A stretch of DNA of 64,000 bases from Planctomycetota bacterium (GTDB lineage Bacteria; Planctomycetota; Planctomycetia; Planctomycetales; Planctomycetaceae). Every line of letters begins with the position of its first letter. Position 1 is the stretch's first letter. The notes beneath the pieces were generated by a model. It was not told where the DNA came from. It saw only the letters and a list, made by a program, of their open reading frames with translations, and did not search any database. The position numbers and the translations under genes are program-made. The DNA lies in contig JAFEBS010000066.1 of NCBI GenBank assembly GCA_018242525.1, positions 1 through 64,000 of the forward strand. Direction: 5' to 3'. This document shows, in pieces, positions 9,955-19,491 of the stretch.

Positions 9955-12159
9955 TCACAGCGGGAACGTTCGCGCCAGCCAGCGATACAGCCTGGCACTG
10001 AGTGACTGGGCATCGATGACGATGCTTGCGTCGCCGACCGCTCCCCGGATTAATGGTGCATCCGCCCCGTCCAACTGAACCCGAGCCTGGTACCATGTGC
10101 CGACCGGCATCAGACTTCCGTCAGCGTTCGACCGTGCGGGTAGATTCAATCTCCGAACGGCATCACGCGGCAGAAGTTCCAGATCGAGTGCCGACAATTC
10201 GACGATTCGCCCGGACATCAATTCTCCGGCCAGTTCGCGCCAGATGATCCCCACGGACTGGCCCACACGAACAAGATTCATGTCGTCCTGATTCACCAGG
10301 ACGATCGCCACCCGGCTTTCGGTCGCCCCCACCAGGCAGATGGTCGTCCCGGTCTTTACCAGGCAACCGCGATTCCTCGGATCCAGCGGAGAACCCGACC
10401 AGTCCGGAAGTGCCCCATGAATTCCCGAGCCAGACTGCCAGTTGGCCGGCAGGACGACTCCGTCGCAGGGAGCCCGCAGCACCAGACTTGATGCCTGTTC
10501 GCGAAGGTGTTTCAGTTGAAGTTGAAAGTCGCGTGCAGCCTCGGCGACGGCCGGAATCAACGGCGCAATTTCAGGTTCAAGGACCCGGCGACGGTTCAAC
10601 TGTTCCAGACGCAGTTTGTGATGATGGTATTCGCCCTCCAACCGGATCAGTTCGGATTCAATGTTTGGCTCCACCAGACGCGCGACAACTTGACCCGCTT
10701 CGACCCGGTCGCCAACCTTCACGGCGCTTTCGAGGGTTCCACCCATGGTCGCGTAGATTCGCTGGGCATCTCCCAGATCAAGCAACGCGCCTGCCGTTAC
10801 ACGACTGGGCAACGGAACAAACACGACGAACATCAGGATCAAAGCCGCCAGTCCAGCCCGGAACTGAAATCGGGGCCAATTGATCCGACTTCGGTTCTCA
10901 GCCGAGCGAAAAAAACGCACGGCCGCCGACAATGGACTCAAGATGGTCATTCCGATCAGCGGAACCGCCAGCAACTGAACAATCACCGCCATTCCGAGTG
11001 GTGCCAACCACAGATGCAGTGACCACAGAATCAGGAAGGTCAGCATCGTCCGGTAGATCATTGATGCGAACCCATAGCCAAGCAGCAGCCCCGTGCGCGA
11101 AAACGGCTGACCTTTGTCGCCGCGATCTCCGAATCCGCAAAACCACCAGGCAAGCCACCCGCGGACGGTGGCGGCCGACTGCTGCTGCAGATTTGGAATC
11201 TCCAGCCAGTCGGCAAGTACGAAATAGCCGTCGTATCTGAGCAGTGGATTTCCATTGAAGACAATGGTGCTGACTCCGCATATGAACATCAGGTTCAGAC
11301 AGAGGGAATGAAACAGTCCCGGGGCACTGAACCACCAGAGTAGAGTACACGTGGAAGCGATCACCGCCTCGACCCACATTCCCGCCGCGCTGACGGCGAT
11401 CCTCTGCCACTTGTCGCGTACCATCCACATGTCGGAGACGTTGCAATACAACGTCGGCGTGAACACCAGCAACATCGCCCCCAACTCGTGACATTCGCCG
11501 CCAAACCGCTTGCAGGTCAGCCCGTGCCCCAGTTCGTGAAGCACCTTTACCGCGGCCAGCAGGACTGGCAGCCAGATCAGGTTCACGGGACTCAACATCG
11601 CTTGCGCATCAGGAAGACGCTCCAGGACCCTGTCAAACTGTGTCACCACCAACGTCAGTGCCAGAACAATCAGGAGGATGCTGCAGACCATCATTGCCGG
11701 TGAGAACAGCCAACCCAGCCACGACAGCATCTCTTCGAGCATTCGGTCGGGATCAATTCCACGAAACCGAAGGCAAAGCAGATTGCTGAATCGGGCCCAC
11801 CACCGGCGCGCCTGCGCCTGCTGGTCGCGTATCACCAGCATCCGACCATATCCGGGGCCGTCTGCCACAAGCAGCCCCTGTGAAATCAGTTGACCGATGA
11901 ATTGCAGCAATTCCGTCGGCGAAAGTATTCTCGGTCGAAATTGCTGATGAAACTGCCCGCACACTTGATCGACCGTGGCGCCGCCGTCGAGAGCTTGAAG
12001 GACAAAGTACTCTTCGTCACGCAACTCAAAATACGCAAGCGTGACCGGATCCTTGACGCCCCATGAACGGCGTCCGGAGAACTCCAGGGGCGCAATCCGC
12101 AAGTCGGCACGCCGCCGCCACGGAATTCGCTGGTTCGAACTGTTGCTTTCGACCGACAT
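9955..12159 (-). CDS. Site-2-protease-like (M50) membrane protein fused to a HlyD-type adaptor domain
   Basis: 734 residues. Residues about 35-105 resemble a PqqD-like winged-helix domain (FELRDEEYFVLQALDGG, TVDQVCGQF, then ISQGLLV). Residues about 165-420 are multi-spanning membrane sequence with the M50 zinc motif HELGH near 207-211 and the second motif NPLLRYDGY near 301-309, which supplies the aspartate ligand in this family. After a last membrane span (about 440) the C-terminal third has HlyD features (DRVEAGQVVARLVEPN, a short coiled coil, then LRAPCDGVVL) that would sit in the periplasm. Related proteins are annotated as putative peptide zinc metalloproteases. It is the last gene of a three-gene minus-strand operon, 39 bp after the HlyD gene. 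Substrate unknown; active by motif inspection only. Confidence 0.88.
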   Translation of the reverse strand: MSVESNSSNQRIPWRRRADLRIAPLEFSGRRSWGVKDPVTLAYFELRDEEYFVLQALDGGATVDQVCGQFHQQFRPRILSPTELLQFIGQLISQGLLVADGPGYGRMLVIRDQQAQARRWWARFSNLLCLRFRGIDPDRMLEEMLSWLGWLFSPAMMVCSILLIVLALTLVVTQFDRVLERLPDAQAMLSPVNLIWLPVLLAAVKVLHELGHGLTCKRFGGECHELGAMLLVFTPTLYCNVSDMWMVRDKWQRIAVSAAGMWVEAVIASTCTLLWWFSAPGLFHSLCLNLMFICGVSTIVFNGNPLLRYDGYFVLADWLEIPNLQQQSAATVRGWLAWWFCGFGDRGDKGQPFSRTGLLLGYGFASMIYRTMLTFLILWSLHLWLAPLGMAVIVQLLAVPLIGMTILSPLSAAVRFFRSAENRSRINWPRFQFRAGLAALILMFVVFVPLPSRVTAGALLDLGDAQRIYATMGGTLESAVKVGDRVEAGQVVARLVEPNIESELIRLEGEYHHHKLRLEQLNRRRVLEPEIAPLIPAVAEAARDFQLQLKHLREQASSLVLRAPCDGVVLPANWQSGSGIHGALPDWSGSPLDPRNRGCLVKTGTTICLVGATESRVAIVLVNQDDMNLVRVGQSVGIIWRELAGELMSGRIVELSALDLELLPRDAVRRLNLPARSNADGSLMPVGTWYQARVQLDGADAPLIRGAVGDASIVIDAQSLSARLYRWLARTFPL

Positions 12160-12198
12160 TTCATGGTGGCCAGTGTCAAGTGGTGGCTCCGCAACCCG

Positions 12199-13122
12199 TC
12201 AGTCAGCAGACCTGGCGTCATGAATCGTCAGGGAGACAGTCTGACCGGGTCGCAGGATCATGTTGCTGTTGTTTACTTCCACCCAGATTCGTACCTGAGC
12301 ATTGACCGGGTCAATTTCCGGATCGACAAAGGTCAACCGCCCTTCAAACTTTGAATTTGGCTTTCCCGGCAGATCGACGATGACGGTGGCACTTCTGCCG
12401 ACCAGATCCAGGGGCAATTGGGTGGCGGAGACAAACGCCTCGGCTCGCAGTCGATTCAATCGGATCATGCGCACGACCGGGGTTCCCGGTTCCACCCATT
12501 CCCCACGCTGCCGTTTCCATTGGACGACCATGCCGGGAAACGGAGCTTTGATCCGGCGACGCTCCAGTTGTAGCGTGGCACGGTTCAGATCGTTTTGTTT
12601 CAGGGACTGCGACAGGACCGCCTGGGCCTGGTCGACCGTGGCCTGCTCAATTTCCAGCATGGCCTTGTCCACCAGCAGTTGCAGGCGGTCAAGTTCGGTT
12701 TGCGAGACACTCTTCGGGAACTTCTCGACAGACTCCTGCGACCGCTTCAACTCTGCGACTGCGGCCTCGTGCGATTTCCGGGCGAATCGCACTTTCACGT
12801 CATTCGTCACCAGCGATTCAGCGATCTTCAGCTCAGTGCGCGCGCGATCCAGGACCAGCACGGCCTCGTCATCATCGATCGTGCCGAGCACTGTTTCTGC
12901 GTCAACCGTCACCCCCTCGGAAATCTCACGATGAATCAACGGCCCGGCCTCACGGGCGGAAATGTCTGCTTGTTCAATGAGCGTCAGCAAGGCCGACGGG
13001 ACCTTGAATTCCTCTCCGTACACACCGGGCGACAACAGCAGTCCCAGCAGAAGAATCGAACCTGCGATCCCCTGCCGGGATGCCCGGGTTCGGCGAAGTC
13101 GTGTGCTTTGTGATTCCACCAT
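12199..13122 (-). CDS. HlyD-family periplasmic adaptor (membrane fusion protein)
   Basis: 307 residues from the ATG at 13122, which has AAGGG 7 nt upstream; an in-frame TTG at 13146 is also open but lacks support. A signal peptide is present (IAGSILLLGLLLSPGVYG). The body shows the adaptor order: first lipoyl half (TVDAETVLGTIDDDE), a long alpha-helical hairpin rich in A, E, K, L and R (about 80-190), second lipoyl half (RIKAPFPGMVVQWKRQRGEW), then the beta-barrel part ending RPGQTVSLTIHD. Such proteins bridge an inner-membrane pump to a TolC channel. Spacing is 27 bp from the upstream GAF-HlyD gene and 39 bp to the M50-HlyD gene, so one transcript is likely. Confidence 0.88.
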   Translation of the reverse strand: MVESQSTRLRRTRASRQGIAGSILLLGLLLSPGVYGEEFKVPSALLTLIEQADISAREAGPLIHREISEGVTVDAETVLGTIDDDEAVLVLDRARTELKIAESLVTNDVKVRFARKSHEAAVAELKRSQESVEKFPKSVSQTELDRLQLLVDKAMLEIEQATVDQAQAVLSQSLKQNDLNRATLQLERRRIKAPFPGMVVQWKRQRGEWVEPGTPVVRMIRLNRLRAEAFVSATQLPLDLVGRSATVIVDLPGKPNSKFEGRLTFVDPEIDPVNAQVRIWVEVNNSNMILRPGQTVSLTIHDARSAD

Positions 13123-13149
13123 GACATGGCCCTTGGGACAAACCAACTG

Positions 13150-15120
13150 TCACCAGAACAATAACCGCAATCGAACAGCATCAATGAAATCGTGCAGCCA
13201 GACATATCCAAGCGACTGCCGACCGCAATGAATTCGCGGTACGGCGGTCGCGCCCGGGCGCAGTTGTTCTACCTGAGTCCGATCAAATTCCACAACAACC
13301 CGCACATGTCCGGTCGAACGATCATCCGACTCCGAGGCCAGTGCAACATCGCGAATCGATCCCCGATAGGTTCGTCCTGGTTCGGAAGGCAACTGGAAAT
13401 CGACTGGCAGACCTGGACTGGATCGTTTTCGGCCCCGCAACATATGGCCAGCATCCTTGTCGGCCACTCGGACCTCCAGAATCCAGGAGCCGTCTGTTTC
13501 ACCAATTGTCAGCAGTGACTGGCCTCGCTCGACAGGCCGGGCAGTCAGGTGCTGGATAACGTCCCACGTCAAGACTCGACCAGCAATCGGGCTGCGCAGC
13601 GTCAGTTTCTGTCGCCGATCCTCCACCAGGGCGAGCTGTCGCTCCAGGGTCTTTAAGCGTTCCTTCAATTCTTCTTCTTCCGCGGTCAATTGCCTGGCGC
13701 GGGACATCGTATCGGCGGTGACCGCGCCGGTCAGTCGGGCGATTTGAACCGCCCGCAACCGTTCCGTCATCGTCGCAATTTCACCGGTCACCCTGGGAAC
13801 CTCCAACTCCAGATCCGGATCACGCAGCACGATCAACGGTTGCTGTTCCCGCACTTCGTCACCATGGACAACCAGGATCTGATCCACAATTCCCGAGGTA
13901 CTGGCAAATACCTCGCGTCGGGTGCTGGGCCACAATTCACCCTGCCCGCCGATGGTTAATTCGGCGGGAATGACCACCAGGGCGCTGACCAGCGCCGCCA
14001 GGACGACGGCAGCAATCTTCACGCCCGGTCGCTGCAGAATCCACCGGCTGCGCCGGAACCGTTGCCATGTTTCCAGCCACGGAATCTCGCTTCGTTCTTT
14101 CGCGGCGCGCAGGTGAAAGGCAGAGCGAGCGACCAGAGACTCCGCTCGTCCCTGTCGTTCCGGCCAGCGTTCATCGAGGCTGAAACTCTCGAAGACAATC
14201 ATCGCGTCGGGCTGTGTCTGCGTCGTTGACATCATCGGGACAACACCCAGGTTCGTCACACCGGATTCCTGGCAATACCGCTCAATGGTTTTTTGACTTT
14301 CAGGTTCATTGGTCCCGTCAGCGGCAATTGCGGCCCAGTATGTGTGGCCCAAACCAGCCAATTGCCGAGCCAGCATTTCCAACGATCGAACCACCCCCGA
14401 ACGGGGATCCGGCCGTTCCACGCCGCTGATGGCGGTGACTCGAAAATGGCCGCCGCAATTCACCAGGACCGAGATCCGATCGCAACCAATCACAAGCCTG
14501 CCATCGTTCGCCACCGTTGCACAAACGGTCGACAGGTCCGGCGACTGAGCCAACCGCTGCTGGTACTGATCCCATTGCAGCCAGACCGTTTTGGCATGCC
14601 GGAGTTGCTGCAATTCCTGCTGCGAAAGAAAATCGGCAGCGATCTCGCTGAGTGCCGCAAAGTACTGGTAAATCGCCGCAGACGGTCCCCCGTCAGAAAG
14701 TGGATGGACTGTCTCCAGAATGCCAACCGTTGCACCCGCGTGCCGCAACGGACTCAAGACCTGTGATCCACCGGCGTCGCCGCTTGCCACGTCCGGCGGA
14801 AGACGCAGGATTCGCGGCTGACTGTCGTTGGCGACGTCATTCAGCAGATCCTGGCGGTCAACAGTGCGATCAGAGTCGACTTCCGCAGTCGGGGGTAATT
14901 CGCCGGCTGGTTCCCACGGTCCCTCCAGGGAAGGCCGCCACAGGATGACCTGGCGTGCCCCGCCCGGATGAAGCGCACGACGCAACACCTGCCCGAAAAA
15001 CTGGCCCGGCTCCAAGTTGCCCCGAGACAACTCTGCCAACTCATCGATACTGCGTTCCAACTGCTGACGCAAGCTGTCGGCAGAAGGCGATACAGCGTTG
15101 AAACCGGTAGGAGCAGGCAT
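13150..15120 (-). CDS. GAF-like sensor domain fused to a HlyD-type adaptor
   Basis: 656 residues from ATG 15120 (MPAPTGFN); a TTG at 15207 would add 29 residues of poor quality. The first ~350 residues look cytoplasmic: a helix (LRQQLERSIDELAEL), a region reading ARQVILWRPSLEGPWEPAG, then a probable GAF domain around 195-345 (AKTVWLQWDQYQQRLAQ, LVIGCDRISVLVNCGG, VTAISGVERPD). A single membrane span follows near 365-387 (AAVVLAALVSALVVIPAEL). The rest is HlyD-like: lipoyl half (VDQILVVHGDEVREQQPLIV), coiled coil, second lipoyl half (RSPIAGRVLTWDV) and barrel. A GAF domain on the inner side of an adaptor is unusual for classical HlyD proteins. First gene of the operon, divergent from the TolC gene. 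Confidence 0.82.
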   Translation of the reverse strand: MPAPTGFNAVSPSADSLRQQLERSIDELAELSRGNLEPGQFFGQVLRRALHPGGARQVILWRPSLEGPWEPAGELPPTAEVDSDRTVDRQDLLNDVANDSQPRILRLPPDVASGDAGGSQVLSPLRHAGATVGILETVHPLSDGGPSAAIYQYFAALSEIAADFLSQQELQQLRHAKTVWLQWDQYQQRLAQSPDLSTVCATVANDGRLVIGCDRISVLVNCGGHFRVTAISGVERPDPRSGVVRSLEMLARQLAGLGHTYWAAIAADGTNEPESQKTIERYCQESGVTNLGVVPMMSTTQTQPDAMIVFESFSLDERWPERQGRAESLVARSAFHLRAAKERSEIPWLETWQRFRRSRWILQRPGVKIAAVVLAALVSALVVIPAELTIGGQGELWPSTRREVFASTSGIVDQILVVHGDEVREQQPLIVLRDPDLELEVPRVTGEIATMTERLRAVQIARLTGAVTADTMSRARQLTAEEEELKERLKTLERQLALVEDRRQKLTLRSPIAGRVLTWDVIQHLTARPVERGQSLLTIGETDGSWILEVRVADKDAGHMLRGRKRSSPGLPVDFQLPSEPGRTYRGSIRDVALASESDDRSTGHVRVVVEFDRTQVEQLRPGATAVPRIHCGRQSLGYVWLHDFIDAVRLRLLFW

Positions 15121-15506
15121 GTGACGTTTAAACTTCAGACCGGGGGATGTCGTCGATCCAAGTCCAGTCCCGCCAGTATACCCACGACGCGACCCAAATG
15201 GACTCAACTTCCAATACAGTTCGATGACAGTAGCAATGCCTCCAGAGCGCCATCTAGATTCAGCACGCCTGAAAAATCGACCGCCATCGATAAAGTGGTG
15301 ACTGTGGGGTGACTGGGGTGGCCGGGTCGTGGTCGCAAGATTCGATCACGTGGACTTTTCCGAAAAGAACGAATTTGCCGAGAAATCCGTTTTTGACGGA
15401 TTGGCAAACTGCCGATCAATTCAGATGAGAAGCCGGTGTGCGGTGACACTGCTGTTGCGCCGAGTCGGCAGCGTGATGAAGTCCCGGATTCGGAGATCAG
15501 CTGACG
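15121..15506. promoter_or_regulatory. Divergent promoter region of the HlyD operon and the TolC gene
   Basis: The ~386-bp gap (299 bp if the TTG start of the minus gene is used) separates two oppositely read genes of one apparent export machine, so promoters for both must lie here. I cannot identify -35/-10 boxes or an operator with confidence, and see no long palindrome. The role is inferred from gene orientation. Confidence 0.4.
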
Positions 15507-17633
15507 ATGCGACGTCTTACGATGGCATTTGGACTCTGCGCGTTGACCACATTGGTCGCGGGTGGATGTCTACGCCATGCGAACACGCCGCCAGCCGGGA
15601 TCGATACCGGCCACTACATGGATCTGGCAAAGCAGATCGAGATTCCGGATCACGGCCCATCAGACGACTTGCTGGCGGCAACTCCGGCACCAACATCGCT
15701 GGTCAAACCCGAGACCCAGGACTATCTGGACCTGACATTGGAAGAGACGATTCATCTGGCGTTGGCGAATTCTCCCGTCCTTCGTGATCTGGGGGGGACG
15801 CTGCTCAGGACGCCGGATGTGTCCAAATCGAAATTCGATCCATCAACAATTGAAACGGATCCTCGCGTCGGTATCGAGGCCGCGCTGAGTGCCTTTGATG
15901 CCGCGTTCACGACGAACGTGAATTATGAGAACAATGACCGAGCTTTGAACAACGTCTTCTTTGGTGGCGGCACACGACTTTTGAAGCAGAATTTCGGCAC
16001 GTCGCAGACTCAACTGAGCAAGACGGCGGCGACTGGAACCCAGTACGCTATCAAGAATTATACCCAATACGACCGCAACAATGCTCCGGGGAACCAGTTC
16101 CCCAGTGCCTGGACAACCTGGTATGATATCGAAGCCAAGCATCCCCTGCTGCAGGGGAGTGGAGTGGACTTCAATCGTGCCGCCGGACCGGGGGCTCAAC
16201 CGGGTGCCATCAATGGCGTCGTCATCGCCCGCATCAATTCCGATACCGCCCTGGCGGAGTTTGAAGTGGGGGTTCGCAACTTTGTCAGCGACGTGGAAAA
16301 CGCCTATTGGGACCTGTACTTCGCCTATCGGGATGTCGCCGCCAAAGTTCGTGCCCGCGATGCGACTCTGAAAACCTGGCGACGCATTCATGCGCTGAAC
16401 GAACAAGGAAAAAGCGGTGGCGAAGCTCAAAAGGAAGCGCAGGCGCGCGAACAGTACTTCCGGTTCGAGGAAGAAGCACAGAACGCGTTGCACGGCAAAC
16501 TGGTGGACGGAACCCGAACCAACAATGGCAGTACGGGCGGGACGTTTCGCGGTTCTGGCGGAGTCTACGTCGTGGAACGCCGCTTGCGATTACTCACAGG
16601 ACTACCCATTAGCGACGGTCGCCTGATTCGGCCCGCCGACGAACCGATCAAAGCCCGCTTGGCGTACAACTGGGAATCCTGCCTGCTCGAAGCCCTGACC
16701 CGACGTGAAGAACTACGTCGCCAAAAGTGGCAAATCAAGAAACGCGAAGTCGAACTGGAAGCCAACAAGAACTTCCTTCTGCCCCGGCTGGACGTGACGG
16801 GGCGCTATCGCTGGCGAGGGTTCGGCAACGATTTGTTCCCGATGGGAGGTTCCGGCCCGTTCAATAACGCCATGAGTGACCTGACCAGTGGACAGTTTCA
16901 GGAATGGCAGGCTGGCGTGGAATTGTCGTTCCCGATTGGATTCCGCAAAGCCTATGCCGCCATTCGTCACTCGGAACTGCAACTGGCGCGAGAACGATCC
17001 CTGCTGCACGAACAGGAACGTTCGGTCGTTTATGACCTCAGTAACTCCATCTCCGAAGTGGAGCGGGCTTTTGCACTGGTCGAGACAAACTTGAATCGCC
17101 GCATGGCTGCCGCTGAACAGGTCGCTGCCATCGAAGCGACCTATGAAACCGAGGGCGATACCGCGACATTGCATCTGCTGCTGGAAGCGCAACGACGTCT
17201 GGCCGAAGGGGAAACAGCCTATTTCCGGTCTCTGGTCGAATACCAGTTGGCGGTCAAGAACGTTCAACTCGAAAAGGGAACTCTGCTCGATTACAACGAA
17301 GTCTACATGAACGAAGGTGCCTGGCCGGATAAGGCCTACGCCGACGCAGAAGAACAAGAATCGCGACGCGGCGAACCGTTCGCGGACACCCCGCAGACTC
17401 GATCGCAGTGGCTGAGCCAGGGGATGTATCCCCAGATGCTTACGCCGGGAGCCACTCCACCCGGTCCCGAACTGTCGATCCCGACCGGTCCGACGGAGTC
17501 GACACCTGCGCCGCCACCAAACTCGATCCCCGAGGAACCGGCTCCGACCATCGATGATGCCACAACCAGCCAGGAGCTTCCAACACCCAGATCAACCACC
17601 TACGGATCCGCGGAGGCCCTCTTCATCCCATAA
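15507..17633 (+). CDS. TolC-family outer-membrane efflux lipoprotein
   Basis: 708 residues. The leader ends in a lipobox (LVAGGC, Cys21), so the protein is probably lipid-anchored like many OM factors. TolC features include LDLTLEETIHLALANSP near residue 75, long amphipathic helices, the second repeat start (SCLLEALTRREELRRQKWQIK) and LEAQRRLAEGETAYFRSLVEYQLA near 560-580. At 708 residues it is longer than the usual 450-500: there is an insertion between repeats and a proline-rich tail of about 95 residues after MNEGAWPDKAY. GGAG lies about 11 nt before the ATG; MAFGL at codon 6 is an alternative start. Divergent from the three HlyD-type genes, it would be their outer channel. Confidence 0.9.
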   Translation: MRRLTMAFGLCALTTLVAGGCLRHANTPPAGIDTGHYMDLAKQIEIPDHGPSDDLLAATPAPTSLVKPETQDYLDLTLEETIHLALANSPVLRDLGGTLLRTPDVSKSKFDPSTIETDPRVGIEAALSAFDAAFTTNVNYENNDRALNNVFFGGGTRLLKQNFGTSQTQLSKTAATGTQYAIKNYTQYDRNNAPGNQFPSAWTTWYDIEAKHPLLQGSGVDFNRAAGPGAQPGAINGVVIARINSDTALAEFEVGVRNFVSDVENAYWDLYFAYRDVAAKVRARDATLKTWRRIHALNEQGKSGGEAQKEAQAREQYFRFEEEAQNALHGKLVDGTRTNNGSTGGTFRGSGGVYVVERRLRLLTGLPISDGRLIRPADEPIKARLAYNWESCLLEALTRREELRRQKWQIKKREVELEANKNFLLPRLDVTGRYRWRGFGNDLFPMGGSGPFNNAMSDLTSGQFQEWQAGVELSFPIGFRKAYAAIRHSELQLARERSLLHEQERSVVYDLSNSISEVERAFALVETNLNRRMAAAEQVAAIEATYETEGDTATLHLLLEAQRRLAEGETAYFRSLVEYQLAVKNVQLEKGTLLDYNEVYMNEGAWPDKAYADAEEQESRRGEPFADTPQTRSQWLSQGMYPQMLTPGATPPGPELSIPTGPTESTPAPPPNSIPEEPAPTIDDATTSQELPTPRSTTYGSAEALFIP

Positions 17634-18006
17634 GCGACGTGTACCCGAAGCGCCAGCTACTGCCTTTGATCGCTGATTTCGTGAGCGGCAAGGCGCTGGC
17701 CAAATGGCACTTACTTTGTGAGCCGCACGGCGCTAGCCGCGGGTTCTTCGAATCCGAGTGAAAATGCACCCGCGGCTAGCGCCTTGCGGCTCACAAAGTC
17801 AATTCCCCCGCGCCGGCGGGGACAGATCTGCTCGAGTCCAGTTCCGTATCCGCGGCCGGATCTTCGGCAGTAACTGCCGGTACAGTCCAAATTGCGATTC
17901 TTGAGGAAATCTGGTTTCAGCCGCAACGTCAGCGCAGCCGATACCAACGGCAGGTGCGCGCTACCGTCGCGCGTTCAGGGAACATTTCTTACTCGCGGCC
18001 GTTACT
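17634..18006. other. Intergenic region carrying a REP-like element
   Basis: 373 bp between the TolC gene and the next lipoprotein gene. The first half is occupied by the REP-like copies described separately (17681-17799). The remainder (17800-18006) shows no gene or hairpin I can support and should contain the promoter of the downstream GTG-started gene. Confidence 0.5.
17713..17799. repeat. REP-like long inverted repeat (32-bp arms, 23-bp loop)
   Basis: The left arm (17713-17744) begins ACTTTGTGAGCCGCACGGCG and ends TAGCCGCGGGT. The right arm (17768-17799) is its reverse complement with a single mismatch. A degenerate single copy (GTGAGCGGCAAGGCGCTGGC) lies just upstream at 17681-17700. The whole is intergenic, right after the TolC stop, so it could also act as a terminator. 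Two inverted copies around a short spacer is the layout of REPIN-type elements. Confidence 0.85.
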
Positions 18007-19491
18007 GTGGTTCTCAGCTATCGTTCAACGCGCCGAACTCGACGATCCGAGGCACTGCTGCTCGCCGGACTTGTGGTGCAGTCCCTGCTCATCGGTTGCA
18101 AACACACGCCTCAACAAACCATGACAGGCCGGCCATCCTCGAAGGGGGAGCTTTCAACCGAGCCAAGAACAGACACACTCTCGGTCACGGCGAATGTTGC
18201 CGCCGTCCCGCCAAAGACGGATCCTGCGGTTTCTGATCCGCCACCCGTTCGACGCGCGAAGGATTCAACCGCTGAAACCGTGAAACCGGCCGCAGTCGAG
18301 GTGGCCCCGAATTCCGCCACCCTGGCAGAAGCCACACCATCGGGTCAGGAACCAGCCGACATTGATCTGGCGGGTTATGAATCCGGCCTGGCCAAGTCAA
18401 ATTCAGCGGATTCGCAATCGTCTGCAGATCCGATTGAACGCTTGAAAGCCGCTCTGCATGAAGATGTCGAACGAGCCAGGACGGCTCCACGCCTGTCCAG
18501 TGGAGCTCATGAAGTTCGCGTCCGAGTGGAATCGATGCTGGAGAAATCCCGTCGATTGTTCGACTTGGGTCAGCTTCGCGAAGCGCGTCACACTGCCAAG
18601 ATCGCGCACGACCTGGGAGATTCCGCCCGGCTGGATTATTTGCCGGACGAAGAACGCCCGATCGATCTCGTACAGCGAATTGATGATCAGATGCGAGAAG
18701 TCGAACAGGCGAAAGAAGCCGCACTTTCCACCGCCACCGCCACTCAACGCCCGGAACCCGTGCCCCCTGCGGCCCCCAAGACGGTCGTGGGATCTGCCTC
18801 CAAGGATTCCCAGTCGACCAAGCCGCCGGAGGCCGATGCTGTGGCACGCCAGAAGCGGGACTGGAGCTATGGACTCAATGTCTTTCGACGTGATCGCAAG
18901 CCCGGCGGCACCGAACCGAATACTGTTCCATCAACGCAGCCTTCGGCCGTTTCATTGCCGGTTCAGATGGGGATCGAAGCCGAACCATCGTCCGCATCCC
19001 TGGAGAATTCCGACGGGGCGGTTGTCCAGGCCAATCGCAGCCTGACGCTGAATCGCGACCCGGAACAGAGCGACGAACGGGTCGAACGACAACCCCGCGA
19101 CCTGTCGTCCCCGATCGCCTACGTTGCATACCCGCGTGGCGGACGACGGGAGGAACCGGAGGACGAATTGCAGCCGCACGTAGCTACAGAACCAGAAGTG
19201 GAACAGCAGGCACCGGATTTCGAGGCGAGATTCGAAGAGCGGTCGCTGGATGCCACGTCGATCCCTCCCGCCAGGATCGAGGAAGACGCCACCCCGCCTC
19301 CGGCCGAATTCGACGAAGTCAAGCCGATCGCTCCGGCACGAGATCGGTCCGGACAATCCGTCCCAGAGGCGGCACCGCCTCTGGCGTCCGAGACACGTCG
19401 CCCAACCAGCGGTGGCTGGCTGTACGGAATTGCGGGTTTCGCCGTCTGTGCCGTCTTCGCCGGCATCTGGTACCGTCGCGGCGCGACGTAA
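18007..19491 (+). CDS. Lipoprotein-like hypothetical protein with C-terminal membrane anchor, 494 aa
   Basis: Starts at GTG 18007; a hydrophobic leader ends in LLIGC (Cys31), a lipobox. The rest is largely low-complexity, rich in P, A, E, S and T and probably disordered, with one helical segment around residues 145-240 (EVRVRVESMLEKSRRLFDLG, then LREARHTAKIAHDLGD) that resembles a TPR-like helix pair. The last 25 residues form a membrane segment (GWLYGIAGFAVCAVFAGIW) with a positive end (YRRGAT). Having both a lipobox and a C-terminal span is odd; the GTG start and the leader could be re-examined. Family not recognised. It is co-directional with the TolC gene. Confidence 0.75.
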   Translation: MVLSYRSTRRTRRSEALLLAGLVVQSLLIGCKHTPQQTMTGRPSSKGELSTEPRTDTLSVTANVAAVPPKTDPAVSDPPPVRRAKDSTAETVKPAAVEVAPNSATLAEATPSGQEPADIDLAGYESGLAKSNSADSQSSADPIERLKAALHEDVERARTAPRLSSGAHEVRVRVESMLEKSRRLFDLGQLREARHTAKIAHDLGDSARLDYLPDEERPIDLVQRIDDQMREVEQAKEAALSTATATQRPEPVPPAAPKTVVGSASKDSQSTKPPEADAVARQKRDWSYGLNVFRRDRKPGGTEPNTVPSTQPSAVSLPVQMGIEAEPSSASLENSDGAVVQANRSLTLNRDPEQSDERVERQPRDLSSPIAYVAYPRGGRREEPEDELQPHVATEPEVEQQAPDFEARFEERSLDATSIPPARIEEDATPPPAEFDEVKPIAPARDRSGQSVPEAAPPLASETRRPTSGGWLYGIAGFAVCAVFAGIWYRRGAT

